Source: Heterohyrax brucei
Taxonomy: Eukaryota > Chordata > Mammalia > Hyracoidea > Procaviidae
Assembly (NCBI GenBank): GCA_028571685.1
Contig: CM053143.1
Location: forward strand, 141,890,829 to 141,954,828
DNA: 64,000 nucleotides
Reading direction: 5' to 3'
The position numbers and the translations under genes are program-made. Numbering within the stretch: the stretch's first letter is position 1; each line of letters opens with the position of its first letter. Shown one piece after another: positions 47,985 through 59,509 of this stretch. The notes below the pieces were generated by a model. It made no database searches and was not told the origin of the DNA. It saw only the letters and a list, made by a program, of their open reading frames with translations.

Positions 47985-48132
47985 CATACCCACCCAGAGG
48001 AGTCATCAAAGAAAGCCTGGTCATCCTGTTCCATACAGATTCCAGCCTAGAAACCTATGAAGCAGCTCTGCTCTGCACTATGTGGGGTTGTAAAGGGTCA
48101 GAATCAATTCAATCACAACAGTTTGGTTTTAT
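47985..48132 (+). repeat. Afrotherian SINE, diverged variant
   Basis: Forward copy: CAGATTCCAGCCTAGAAACC, TATGAAGCAGCTCTGCTCTG and GGGTCAGAATCAATTCAATC. 5' part unclear. Confidence 0.7.
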
Positions 48133-49064
48133 GGGGGAGTGCTGTAAGATACGTTCAGGTCTCCCCCCCCCCAAGAAAGGAGGAGCCCCACTACTTTTCT
48201 ACAGCTACAGCCTCCTCATCCTGCTTCCTTGTAACAGGACTATGGCTCCCACAGCAGCCTCAGGCCATCACTGTGACAATACCCTGGTGAAAGCAGAGAG
48301 GAGTCCAAAGTCCTAGCAACGCTGTGGGGTCACCAAATCCCGTCCCAGGTTACCTACTTTGGGACTTTTCTTTATATGAGAAAAATCAAATTATTTGGGG
48401 TTTTCTGTTATATGAGTGAAACCTGATCCTGACAGAAATGTCACGCAAGAGACTCCTCCATGACAATCAGGCCACCACCAAGTCTGAAACTAAAAAAAGA
48501 AGCGAGCCAAAGGGAAGGGCTAAGAGTGAGGAAATACAGGACAATGGTCTTCTGATTGTACTCCCTTTGTTCCTTCCTCCATGGGTTTCTGCCCTCTCCT
48601 ATAATGACCCTATTTTGTACCTTTAAGAAAACCATTTTTCCCCTAGCCTCCATTTGGCAATCAGAGAAGCTTTAATAAATTCCTTTACAGTAGTGGTTCT
48701 TGACTTTGTTTACTTTAAGAACCTCTGAGTACCTGACAAAAGTTATGAAGCCTCTTCTTCAAAGAAACAGTCAACCTTGCCCCCTGACGCTTGGCATACA
48801 GTTGAGGGGATTGTTTGTGAATCCTCTGAAGGCCATCAATAGATCGCTAGATGCAGATGTGTGCAATGAACTGTAATTTGAGGCTAGAGGGGAATTCTAG
48901 GGAGGAAGGGCAGCGTTACAGACAATCATGCCAGGGCAAAGCAGGCACTCACAATACCAGTTTACTTTCCAGCAACCTTTTAAACCATGAGACCTCTCTT
49001 AACATTAACAAAAGCTTGAGAAAATGACATAATTATTACAGTAATAAAAGGTTTTAGGCTACCT
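48133..49064. other. DCUN1D4: Intron sequence, mostly unrecognised
   Basis: A possible hAT/MER-type end at about 48692 (AGTGGTTCTTGACTTTGTTT). Otherwise nothing. Confidence 0.4.
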
Positions 49065-49300
49065 AAAAATAATTTTTCATTGTACTTTAGACGAAGGTTT
49101 ACAGAGTTAGTTTCTCATTAAACAGTTAATACACATATTTTTTGTGACACTAGTTGCCAACCCCATGTTATGCCAACATTCTTCCTTTCTTGACCTGGAA
49201 TTCCTCGTTACCTGCTTTCCTGCCCCTCCTGCCTTCCTGTCCTTGTCTCTGGGCTGGTGTGCCCAGTTAGTCTCATTCTGAAAAACAAATGATTTAATGC
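49065..49300 (-). mobile_element. L1 3' UTR fragment, antisense
   Basis: CATTGTACTTTAGACGAAGG-TTTACAGAGTTAGTTTCTC, CCCAACCCCATGTTATGCC-like and TGCCCAGTTAGTCTCATTCT match, in reverse, the 3' UTR end of the L1s at 1-1715 and 27546-33647. Confidence 0.7.
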
Positions 49301-49529
49301 TGAGAAAAAGAAGTTCATTTAAAATAATAATCTGCCAAATCCTCAAAACAGAGACAGCATGTGACTCCAAGCTGTTTGTCCCAAACCTGACACATCAATG
49401 TAACTCTAGGAGCCCTAACTGAGTGACAGCAACAACCAGGATTTTTTAAATGGATCTACAAAGATACATCTTCATTTAAAGCACCCTGCTCGGTTCATGC
49501 TTCTATAAAAACATAAAAAACTTTACAAA

Positions 49530-51534
49530 CAAGACCTGTATCTTACACCTTATACGAAAACCAACTCAAGCTGGATAAAAGACCTAACTATCAAATCTAA
49601 AACAATAAAGCTCATCCAAGAGAAAGTAGGAACAAAAATGGAAGGTGTAATACACAACGCAGACAGACTTCAAAATCTGTCAAACAAACCACAATCATCA
49701 GAAGAGAAAATAGATAAATGGGAACTGCTAACAATCAATCACTTTTGTTCATCCAAAGACTTAATAAATAGAATTAAAAGGCCACCTACAGAATGGGAAA
49801 AAATATTTGGCAACTCTATGTCAGACCAATGCCTGATCTCCACAATCTATAAGTTATCACAAAATATCAATAAGAAAAAGATAAGTCATCCAATTAAGTG
49901 ATGGGTAAAGGAGATGGACAGACATTTCTCTAAAGAGGAGATCCAGGCAGCCAAAAAACACATGCAGACACGCTCATGATCATTAGCTATTAAAGAAATT
50001 CAAATCAAAATGACAATGCGATACCATCTCACCCCAACACAGTTGGCCATGATCCAAAAAACACAAAACAACAAACGCTGGAGAGGCTGTGGGGAGACTG
50101 GAATTCTGCTACACTGTTGGTGGGACTGCAAAATGGTGCAACCTCTTTGGAAAGCAATCTGGCACTCCCTTAAAAAAATGGATATTGATATACCATTTGA
50201 CCCAGTAATTCCACTGCTTGGAATGTATCCTACAGAATCAAGGCCATTCACACCAACTGATACATGCACACGAATGTTCATCGGAGCACAGTACACAATA
50301 ACAAAAAGATGGAGTCGACCCACATGCCACACAGGAATGGATAGGTAAACTATGGTATATGTACTCAATGGAACACTATACAAGAACAACGATGATTGCA
50401 GAAAACATCTTTTAACCTGGTTTCAACTGCAGGACATTATGCTGAGTGAAAGTAGTCTGCGACAAGAGGACAAACATTGCATGAGACCCCTATGATAAGA
50501 ACTTAAAAACAGACTCATGTATAGAAGAAAAGACTCTGAAGACTGCAAGGGTGGAGAGGGAGGGACGGTGGAGGGGGAGGGTTTAGATTAGATAGTTAAT
50601 AGAAATCTGGTTGGGTGAAATCAGCAACAGCACACAACAGAAAGAAGATTAATAATAACTGGACTTCAACACAATTTGAGTACTCCTCCCATCTTAACTC
50701 TCGACGGCACTTGGCTTGGCTTGGCCCATCTTAACTCAATATTGCAAGGACAGAGTAGCTGGGCAGGAGGCCAGGGACCATGCTCTCAGAAGAAATCGAG
50801 GCCAACTGGCACAGCTAGTGTATTGCTAATGAGGACTCTCTGCACTCCTCACCGGTGAGTGGGGTCTGGGGTCTTAAAAGCTGCCAAGCTGCCATCTGAG
50901 GGTACAGCAAATGGTCCCAACTCAACAGGAGCGGATGATCACCAAGGACAGGAATGACATGGGGAAAAGAGAACCCAGAAGACAGAGGGACCCACATGAG
51001 TGGGTCTCTACATCAACTCACAACCAGAAGAACCAGATGGTGCCCAGCCACCACCAGTAATAGCCACGATGGAGCTCACCAAGTTGAGTCTCACTGGCAC
51101 CCAGAGAATAAATTGGGGTGTACCCTGAGATCTTCAATAAAAGACCGCGATTGATGGTCCAGGTGCTTTGGAGTTCCCCTGGGAGCATGGTCCTTGGCCC
51201 TGATGCTGCCCCTGTCTATAGATCACAATGAAGATCAACTTTTCTGACAGCAATCAATTGGACTTGGTGACGCAGAATAACCATATCTTGTGGGAATTTT
51301 ATGGTTCTATGCATCTATAGGATGTCATCCTGCTGACCTCTTGCTGGAAGAAGGGGAGTGGGTAGAGAGGAGAGGTCAAGAGATTGTTGGGAGGATAGAC
51401 ATGTATGAAGCACAGAGGAAGTGTGCTGTCACCAGGCAGGGAGAGCAGTGGGAGGTGCATATAGATGAGCATGCAAATTTATATGGGAATGTACATTTTC
51501 ATTCAATCATAATAAAAATAAAGACAAAAGTTTT
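49530..51534 (+). mobile_element. 5'-truncated L1
   Basis: Starts within ORF2 (ACAAGACCTGTATCTTACAC) and ends in AATCATAATAAAAATAAAGA. Same subfamily as the 8-kb L1 and the L1 at 41493. The target-site duplication is ambiguous. Confidence 0.9.
49540..50500 (+). pseudogene. L1 ORF2 C-terminal part
   Basis: Open pieces at 49638-49901 (R-L-Q-N-L-S-N-K-P-Q-S-S-E-E-K-I-D-K-W) and 50010-50348 ([31 protein letters not shown]) represent the C-terminal Cys-rich region of ORF2, which helps template RNA binding. There is a frameshift between them, and no RT or endonuclease domain remains. Confidence 0.9.
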
Positions 51535-51539
51535 ATAAA

Positions 51540-51722
51540 ACACTGCTGTCAAGTACATCCCAAACTCACAATGACGCCATGTGCTACAGAGCAGATCTGT
51601 TCCACAGGGCTTTCCTTCAGCAGAACACCAGGCCTTTCTTCCATAGTACCTCTGGGCCAGTCTGAACTACCAATCCTTAGGATAGGAGGAGGCAAATTGC
51701 TTGTGCTATCCAGGGACCCACA
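51540..51722 (-). repeat. Afrotherian SINE, long form
   Basis: Reverse copy: CACTGCTGTCAAGTACATCC, ACTCACAATGACGCCATGTG, GAACACCAGGCCTTTCTTCC and GTACCTCTGGGCCAGTCTGA. Abuts the L1 tail. Confidence 0.85.
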
Positions 51723-51779
51723 GGTGTACAAATACAGTATCTGGCATACAGTAGATACTCAATAAATATCTGTTAAATT

Positions 51780-54280
51780 AATGTGTTCCTAAAACATGTG
51801 TAAATTAAGTTCAGCTATAAAAGCAGTACATCTCCAGAGATGTAAAAATTAACATTAAGAATAAATAACTTCACTTCAGATTTTTGTGTCTGCCAGAGAG
51901 ACAAATACCTGGCTTTAAGTTTAGTAACAAGTAGGCTTTCTGTTTGTTTTAAATACAAATACTCTAGGATTGTTTGCTTCTTAAAATAACTCAGTAATGA
52001 GTCTTTTTATAACAAAAATACTTAAATCTAAATAGTGTTTCACACTGATATTATCTATTTGCATCATTAAATTTGGACCTGAATGACTCAGAACCTGCAG
52101 CATTTAATTAACTTCATTAAATGTACCCTTAAACTAAGAGAAAAATGATTAATACACAAATACAGAATACTTTCCTGTTTCAGAGAGTGAACTACTTTAA
52201 CCCTTTTAAAGAACTTACTTAGACAAAAACAATAAGACATTACAGGTAAAGGAAAAATATTAAAAATGCTGTTTTAATACAATAATAGTAACTACAAAGC
52301 ACTCTCATAATTATTTATCTTTACAAACCTAAAAGTTGTTATTATGGTTCAAGTTACACAGAAAAAACTGGTAAAGTAAAGCACCTGCCAGTCCCAGCTC
52401 AGTAAATGTTTACAAAAGGGAACTCCCTAAAGAAGTTTAAGAAACCCAGAAAAAGTCCTGAAATGATTAGAGCTGCAAGTTTTCATTCTTTGCCAATCAA
52501 CTAAGAAAAAATGATGATGAAAAAGATTTCGGGAATCCACCTTGAAGCTCGTTACAAGTATTTTGTAGGTATGTAAGAAATAGGAAAAGCCTTTTTATAA
52601 TAACAGTAATAAAGAAGGCAAGAGAAGAGAGAGAGAAAAAGGCTCTCAACCAGTAATCTCGCACTATAAGTAATTCTTCTCAACATTATCTTGGCTGCTA
52701 TTCAAGTGTTCAGTCTAAATATTTCTACATTAGATGAATAATGAATCTGAAGTCAATCCTTCCATCATTAGTCTTCCTTAATATGGAATTCATGTGATCC
52801 TTAGAATAGCAATAACAATCGTGTGTCATTTTTAAAATGACTAAAATAATGAGTTTAGGCTGATTTCTTTTTGGCTGTAATCAGTGTTTAAAGAGAACAA
52901 GTTAGTCTATTAATAATCATATTTTCAAATAAATCAGAAAGTCAATAAATGCAGCTTTTTCTTCCCACATTAAACAAGTAGAATCACACTATACTGTCAA
53001 CATTTTCAATTAAGCCTATCCCAGTATTTGCTCCAGAAAATCAATTTAAAAAGCAACTTGATCAGATCAAAAGCCCTTTAATGTTTATCCAGTTTGATGT
53101 TGTGACAAGTTATTGCTAATAAATGGTGTCCAAGGTGCTTCACTGCCCTTCCTTCTGCCCACTCCCAGTCTTTTTTTCCTACTTTGTGAGTAAGAAAAAA
53201 AGTCTTGTCATTATTCATTTCCTGAAAGACATGTAAAACTGTATGGCCAATTTCTAAGTCATCTCCAAACCAGATGTCTACAAAGCAAAAGAATTTTTCC
53301 CACTTTTCCAAACTTAGTACAAATGAAAGTTCTACTATAAAAATTTCAGTTTTATTTTTTATATAAGATTTCATTATATCATAGCCTTTGTTTCACTTAA
53401 AAACATTTTGCATAGTTTGTTCTTAAACTTTGAAGCCACTTTAGTGTTTTTATAAAGCTATTTGACCTCATTATTTTACTAAACAATGTCACAAGGACAT
53501 AGTAAGTTAGGTTACTAAGTAATAGTGCATTTTAAGATATCAGTACTTAATATTTTATTTTGTGCTCTTAAACAGATCATTAAACTACTTGCATGCTTGG
53601 GTAAATCTCTTAGATTCTAAATGCACAGTTTATAACATTCCCTTAAGATAGCTATCATATTTTTCATTTCCTTTTTTTTTTTTTTTTTTTGTCTGTTTGG
53701 CTTTTTAAAACATTTTTCTCCAAAATCAAGTACTCCTTCATTCTCTCTCTCTGGCAAGAGGAAGGATAGAAGTACAAGAGAAAATGTTAGAGGAGACTGA
53801 GCATGAAGACATGCAGCCTCTTTTACACCAGGTTCGGCCCCTCCACATAAAGATGCTGATATACTGTTGTAATCTTGTTCACTGTTTGGCTGTGAAACAA
53901 AGAATTACTAGAGTAACTATCTCAGAAGATTTCAAGTACCACAGATTGTATGTTGTTTAATTTTTTAAATGTACTGTGTCAGATACAATAACAACAAGGA
54001 GATACTAAAACCTGATAAGGAAATACTAATAAAATGGACCACTCCAAGGAATTATTGATGCTCATGGTCACTACACACATGTGAGGTGCCAGGCACTGCA
54101 CCAGCATTTCATATACCAAACATCAGAAACATCCACTGTGCCCACAGGCAACTTTCTGTGTAGTACAATTATTAAACTGCCACATTTCAGGTCAAATATT
54201 TTGATGTGAAATTAATACAGCAACAAAAGTCATTTAAATCAGAAGCTCAAAATCAACTGCATAATGTATGGAATGCATAG
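51780..54280. other. DCUN1D4: Repeat-poor intron block
   Basis: About 2.5 kb with no recognised transposon except a T run at 53671-53690. No exon signals found. A 98-codon minus-strand frame at 53078-53374 is unassigned. Confidence 0.5.
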
Positions 54281-54284
54281 TGTC

Positions 54285-54490
54285 TCTGGGTGATGTGGCT
54301 GGTTAACATGCTTGGCTCCTATCCAAAAGCTAGTTTATTCAAGAACTCCCAGGCATCTGGAAGGAGAGGTCTGATGATCTACTTATGAAAAATCAGCCGT
54401 GAAAACTCTACAGAGCATGGTTTTACCCTGACCCACACAGGGAGGCAACCAGTCAGAGCTGGCTTGATGGCAAAAGCTTTGTGTGGGATT
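54285..54490 (+). repeat. Afrotherian SINE, long form
   Basis: Forward copy: CTGGTTAACATGCTTGGCTC, CTGATGATCTACTTATGAAA, AATCAGCCGTGAAAACTCTA and GTCAGAGCTGGCTTGATGGC. Confidence 0.88.
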
Positions 54491-54669
54491 TGCAGGTATG
54501 AGAAAAACAATCTAAGAGCTTTACAAACACAAAAATCAGTTTTAATAATACTACACCAATTCTTAGGTTAAAAAAAAACATAAAATTGACTAACACTGTT
54601 TTAGAATTTAAGAGAGAAATGCTGTTAATTCTTAACTATTAAACTTGGCCTTGAGCATTTTATTTTGGC

Positions 54670-54830
54670 CTTACCACCCACACTTGCTGCTGCTGAGTCA
54701 ATGCTAACTCACAGCGACCCTACGTTACAGAGTAAATAAAGGTATCCCATGGGGTTTCTGAGGTTATAATCTTTAGGAAAGCAGACTGCCATGTCTTCCC
54801 ACTCTGCATCACTGGCAGTGGCTGGAAGTT
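54670..54830 (-). repeat. Afrotherian SINE, diverged variant
   Basis: Reverse copy: GCTGCTGCTGAGTCAATGCT, AACTCACAGCGACCCTACG, CATGGGGTTTCTGAGGTTA and GAAAGCAGACTGCCATGTCT. Confidence 0.8.
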
Positions 54831-54839
54831 AAACACACT

Positions 54840-55265
54840 TAAAATGTGCATCAGTAGGAGGCTAGAGAAACATAGATCCTTGTATTAGAAAATTATGAAG
54901 TCACTGAAGAGGAAAGCAGATTCTTTATAAATGTGGCAGTCACCCTACAGGACAGAGAACTGCCCCACAGGCTTATGAAAAGATCTCCAAGATTTACTGA
55001 GTGACAAAAACAGGTAGCACATACAAGTGTAAACTTGCATTTGAGAAACATTTAAATAATAACTGTTATGATTATCAGCATCATCTTCAGGAAACAAATA
55101 CAAGAAACTTAAGAGTTACCTCTGGAGAGTCAAATGTGGAGCTCTAGTAGGGGAAGGGTTAGGGATTATAGAATGGGATGACAGTCAACTTTGTATCTTA
55201 TACCTTTTTGATAATTTTTTTCTGATCATGTGCATTCACTGCTTTTAAAACTAATAAAGTAATAA
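54840..55265 (+). mobile_element. Old L1 3' end
   Basis: TTATGAAGTCACTGAAGAGG, CAAGATTTACTGAGTGACAA, GAGTTACCTCTGGAGAGTC and a final AACTAATAAAGTAATAAC match the 3' ends of old L1M families. A small piece of SINE-like sequence lies at about 54945-54975. Confidence 0.7.
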
Positions 55266-55284
55266 CTTTTTAACTGTTAGAGAA

Positions 55285-55700
55285 GATCAGGTGAGATGAG
55301 GTTTGGACACTTCTGGCCTTGGTGCCCGCTCTCTGCTCACTCCTCCCCCTTGGAAGGAAAACATCCACGGGCAAAGAGCTAATAAGCAGAGGGCCCAGCC
55401 CGTTCTGAACTCTTTCAGCTCCGCCTGCCACTAGAGGAGCTCAGGCAAATCCACTGTCACATATACAATGAGGAAGGGGCAGCTGATGTGCTGGCCTCTG
55501 TTTACCTAGTGTGCCAGTAACTAGGTATAAGACTATCTAATTCAGGAGAAATACTGAAAAATCTTGCTGTACATCTAAGCCATGTGTTCCAATAAAACGC
55601 TATTTCAATCTCTATCTGACTCTTGTGCCTGGTTCTCAGTTGGTTCTGAACCAATCTAGAGGGGACAGTTGGGAGGGTCCTAAATCCCAACAGTCTTCAA
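55285..55700 (+). repeat. Probable solo endogenous-retrovirus LTR
   Basis: GC-richer block with a TATA-like GTATAAGA (about 55525), AATAAA about 65 bp later (55592), then a pyrimidine-rich stretch with CTGACTCTTGTGCCTGGTTC, the layout of a gamma-type LTR U3-R-U5. No internal viral sequence flanks it. Exact ends and target duplications are unclear. Confidence 0.55.
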
Positions 55701-56009
55701 GATATATCAGATTCTGTATTGTAGGTACAGTATAATCCCACTGATGTCAAATAAAAAATACTAGTGTAAAATATATACACGTACAAAAGTGTCTGAAACA
55801 AACACAAATAAAGTCAACTGGGGGAAATGTAGCAGGTCTGAGAGACAAGCTGTGAAGAACTGTCACTCTCTAGTCCAAAATTCTATTCAAAATTCATATG
55901 CTACCATTGTCATCTCCAAAAAATCTGAAATCCATTTTAATAATGTCTGCTGGGATTTAGTAGCTATAGATCAAATACAAGTTTCTGAACTTCATGATTA
56001 TCAGCAGAT

Positions 56010-56195
56010 TCCCAGTGTGTGGCCCCAGGCCTGCTGTAACAACATGCCTGGGAGCTTGTTAGAAATAAACACCCCAGGGCCGCACCCCAAACCTACAGAA
56101 TCTGAAACTTTAGGGTTGGATCCTAGCAATGTGTGTTTTAAAAAGTCCTACCCCGGTCATTATAATGCTAGTGCAGGTCTGAGAACCACAGGGAT
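56010..56195 (-). mobile_element. MER5A-like hAT (Charlie) element
   Basis: GGGAGCTTGTTAGAAATAAA, CCAGGGCCGCACCCCAAACC, TACAGAATCTGAAACTTTAG, GCAATGTGTGTTTTAAAAAG and GGTCTGAGAACCAC match MER5A in reverse order, near full length. Confidence 0.82.
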
Positions 56196-56668
56196 AGAAA
56201 AAAATATACAATAATCCGGCTTTGACTTTCCCCTTCATAAATCCTCAAGAGCTATACAACGTGCATGTTTAAATACACATGCGTACAACTATCAAATCAT
56301 TTCTCAGCTTAATTCAATAAACATTTATGGAATATCTTTCAAATTGTATTACTAACAAATTGCATTACTGTAATACTTTTTCAGTACAAACTATAACACT
56401 GCAGTAGAGAAACAGTATCTTCAAATTGCTAAGGAGAATCCCCAGCCCCTTTCAAGGCATTAATTTTGTCATACACCAGAGCACCAGAATAGACCTTCTA
56501 CTGGAAAGGAGCTGTAACACAGCTGCCTCCACTACACCCTTAAAACCTTGCTCTACCAACTAACAACTTGTAATAAATGGTAAGGTATACTATTGTTATT
56601 TTTAGTTAGTATCTATCCTTCAAATCTTTGTATTTTAGAACATTTATTTAAAATCAATGTTAGGTAGT
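56196..56668. other. DCUN1D4: Intron sequence, nothing recognised
   Basis: No exon or named repeat. Confidence 0.45.
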
Positions 56669-56833
56669 GAGAAACCATGGTGGTGTAGTGGGTTAAGTGC
56701 TACCACTGCTAACTAAAAGATTGTCAGTTCAAATCCCCCAGGCACTCCTTGAATATTCTAGGGGGCAGTTCTACTCTGGCCTCTAGGGTTGCCATGAGTT
56801 GAATCCTACTCGAGGGCACTGGGCTGGGCTAGG
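56669..56833 (+). repeat. Afrotherian SINE, short form
   Basis: Forward copy: CATGGTGGTGTAGTGGGTTA, CCCCCAGGCACTCCTTGAAT, GCAGTTCTACTCTGGCCTCT. It lies about 50 bp from the donor of the 40-bp DCUN1D4 exon. Confidence 0.94.
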
Positions 56834-56881
56834 TAGTAATTGCACAACATTGTAAATATAATAAATACCATTTAAGAATAC

Positions 56882-56921
56882 CTGTTTGGTGATCGTCTTG
56901 AACAACGTCTTCTGTCAGATT
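56882..56921 (-). CDS. DCUN1D4: DCUN1D4 40-bp coding exon
   Basis: A short 40-bp exon, separated from the previous one by an intron of only 166 bp. It encodes NLTEDVVQDDHQT plus the first base of a Gly codon. The acceptor is TTCTTGCAG and the donor is GTATTC. It starts in phase 0 and ends in phase 1, matching both neighbours. The acidic peptide belongs to the D4 N-terminal extension. As I recall the human protein, it has Ile-Gly where this reads Val-Val, so this small segment looks free to vary. Nothing is broken. Confidence 0.93.
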
Positions 56922-57087
56922 CTGCAAGAAATATGTTCATTATTACCAAGAAATCACTCTTAAAACAGCAAATTTTAAAATTCAATGTTTTCATAAACAG
57001 CTACTATCTCAATACCCATAATCTAAATTTTTATCAAATACACTTATAAAAAACAACTATTTAAATGGTTTTAAGAGGTTTACTTAC
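56922..57087 (-). other. DCUN1D4: DCUN1D4 short intron
   Basis: A 166-bp intron with GTAAGTA donor and TTGCAG acceptor and no recognisable repeat. It is very short beside its 10-23 kb neighbours. Confidence 0.9.
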
Positions 57088-57158
57088 TAGTTTATTAAGT
57101 GTATGGTAGATCTTATGAATATTTGCCAGTGTTGACAGATGAGAGTTCAGTTGAAAGT
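57088..57158 (-). CDS. DCUN1D4: DCUN1D4 internal coding exon (N-terminal, first exon in window)
   Basis: This 71-bp exon reads, on the minus strand, [20 protein letters not shown] and then N-K-L, the N-terminal segment that distinguishes DCUN1D4 from its close paralogue DCUN1D5. The acceptor is preceded by a T-rich tract ending in AAAG, and the donor is GTAAGTA. The exon begins two bases into a codon (AC completing Asn) and ends on a codon boundary, matching the next exon. The initiating Met exon is not in the window and must lie beyond base 64000. DCUN1D4 is a DCN1-like protein: it binds cullins and the N-acetylated NEDD8 E2 enzymes (UBE2M/UBE2F) and promotes cullin neddylation, mainly in the nucleus. 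This N-terminal part lies outside the PONY domain and has no assigned catalytic role. Family identification is from remembered protein sequence; the splice sites are seen directly. Confidence 0.95.
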
Positions 57159-58030
57159 CTTTAAAAGAAAAATGGGAAAATTTAGCATCATGTATTCCCA
57201 TACTACAAAAATATTGTAAGCAAAAAGAAAGTTTAGAGGTGAATATAACAAAATGCTCGGATACAAGTGAACACCATCTCAATTAATTTGTTACTTATTA
57301 AATAAAAAAAAATCACGAAACTGACCCATCTCGTAGAAGGAAAGTCTATACAGTTAAATTCCTACCCAAATGTTAAGGAAATTTGCATGTAAATTCTAAA
57401 CAAAAACAAAAAATACTTTAGTAGCTGTAAAACGCTATCAGTAATGAACCTGAACTTAACAGAAAAATATCAATAATACTGGCAAACGAAACAAATCACA
57501 CAAACAGAAAATGATTCCCCAAGTGAAACATTATCATGTTTCTTTTCCTTCCTCAAAATTACTGGTATGGTAAGCAAGCTCCTGGAAAGATGAAGATGGG
57601 GAGAAAAAAATGTATCAGCCATGGGCACTTCTTACAATAATTTTATTCTGCTGACTCCAATGCAAGAGAGAAAAAATAAGCCCCTCCTCTCTCAGTAAAC
57701 AAACAAGTCAAAGAACTGGCTTACACATTCAAGTCTGAAGGGCTGGAGCTCAGTCATAGAGTCTGCATTGCAACATTAAAGCACATCACAGTATCAGAAA
57801 CACAGAACCAGAAATCACTTGCATAAGAACCATAAAGCAACACTCCAAAGAATGTGTCTGTATACCATATCCAGTAATTTCAGAATCACACACTGTACCA
57901 CACAGACAAGATTAAGTAAAATATTCCATCTTAAACTTCTGCATAACACAGAACTTCCAAGTTAAACCGTGAGGCTTCTGAATCTCTAATTTCAAATTTA
58001 TAAAATTGAGTATACTTGCATACATATCTC
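57159..58030. other. DCUN1D4: Intron sequence upstream of first exon in window, nothing recognised
   Basis: Starts with the T-rich acceptor tract. No CpG-rich promoter and no first exon were found from here to the end of the window. Confidence 0.5.
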
Positions 58031-58037
58031 CCCCCCC

Positions 58038-58193
58038 CCAAAAAAACCCACTACCATCGAATTGATGCCAACTCTCAGTGACCCTACAGGACAGAAACTC
58101 CATGGAGTTTCCAAGGAGTGCCTAGTGGATTTGAACTGCTGACTTTTTGGTTAACAGACATAACGGTTAACCACTAGACTACCAGGGTTTCCA
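58038..58193 (-). repeat. Afrotherian SINE, short form
   Basis: Reverse copy: CCCACTACCATCGAATTGAT, CTCTCAGTGACCCTACAGGA and TTAACCACTAGACTACCAGG. Preceded by a C run (58030-58039). Confidence 0.94.
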
Positions 58194-58649
58194 CATACTT
58201 ATCAGGTTTCTCAAATACGAAATAAAAGTATACAATTTCACATTTGAATAAACATCAATATAAGTATTTTTGTAAAAAAAAAATTCATAATTTTACATTA
58301 GTCTCTCTTCTTTCCTATCATGATGGTTACTCTGAAAGTGACCCTGAAGCAACAGTTCACTACTGTAACTTTCCAACTGATGCATTCTGGGGGAAAACAA
58401 GAAAAAAGGAATGATTAAAAAAAAAAACATCACCCTTCAATGGAATGTTTAATCCGGGGCATGGATCAGAAGCAAACAGCAGATGCTACAATATAAGTTG
58501 TCTGTGCCGGCACTAGATTCTCTGGGCTGCTATGACAAATCCTGAAAGCAAGGTAATTCTCAAACACACTGGGAATCCAGTTCTGGGCAGGCCTACAGAG
58601 GGGCCATCAGGGAACAGAGCCCCTGGCATCCTCATATTTGTCAACAGGA

Positions 58650-58686
58650 ACACACAGACACACAGACACAGACACAGACACACACA
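58650..58686 (+). repeat. Imperfect (CA)n / CACAGA microsatellite
   Basis: CACACAGACACACAGACACA-type alternation over about 37 bp. Confidence 0.88.
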
Positions 58687-59410
58687 TGGCTCCAGCCTGC
58701 CTGGCAGCAACCACTGGCCTGAAACTACAGTTCAGAGCAGGAGAGCCTCAAGCTCTGAATGGGCCTAAAATATAGATACAAGATCTTGTTTGGTAACTGG
58801 AGGGTGCAGACACACTTAGGTAAACGACACAGTAACGTGGCACAGAATCTGGCTTATTGATCTTAACCTGTACAATTGCACAGAAAAGGTGGAAAGGCAT
58901 CTGAGGCCTATGAATGTGTGTACATGTACATTTAGTTATGCTTATATTTAATAAGCATGGAGAGGGTCTCTAAAGCTAGAAGAGAGAGCCCTCTCTGGAC
59001 ACACAACAAGTTACCAGGAGCTTAAACTCTTGTAGCTACTACCCCCCGCCAAAAATTAAAAATTAAGAAAAGTTTAGGCTCTAGATTCTCTTTTCATTAA
59101 GGCCTCAGAGGACAGAAACTCTAGATTCTTTTTTCACCAAAGCCACACAGGAGGAAGGAAAGAACGGGGCTTGACAAAGACCATTCATGCAGTGAAGTGT
59201 CTTGACCCCATGATATATGTTCTTGTCATTTCACCATCCTGCTATTAATTCAACTGCCAAAATGCACATTAGAGAATTTAAACAAATTAAATAGCTAAAC
59301 TCCTCTCCCTTCGCTACATAAATATGAAGTAGGACTTTCATGAGCTGGACCAGACTCATCCTACCAAATTTCATTCACCACACCATTCCACAAAACCTTC
59401 CATATCTGCA

Positions 59411-59443
59411 ACAGCCACAGCCACAGCCACAGCCACACACACA
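59411..59443 (+). repeat. (CCACAG)n hexamer repeat
   Basis: About five perfect hexamers running into CACACACA. Confidence 0.92.
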
Positions 59444-59509
59444 TCCCTGATGAAACACCACTGTGCTCCACCAGACTCTGGAGTCTTACCGTTGTTTAGA
59501 ACTGCCATA

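Larger units (their letters stand above)
58194..59505. other. DCUN1D4: Intron sequence with simple repeats
   Basis: Contains the (CA)n-like and CCACAG repeats listed separately. No exon or named transposon. Confidence 0.45.

Noticed and set aside
59411-59443. CRISPR-like direct repeats
   Set aside because: It is a pure hexamer microsatellite with no spacers, in a mammalian genome.
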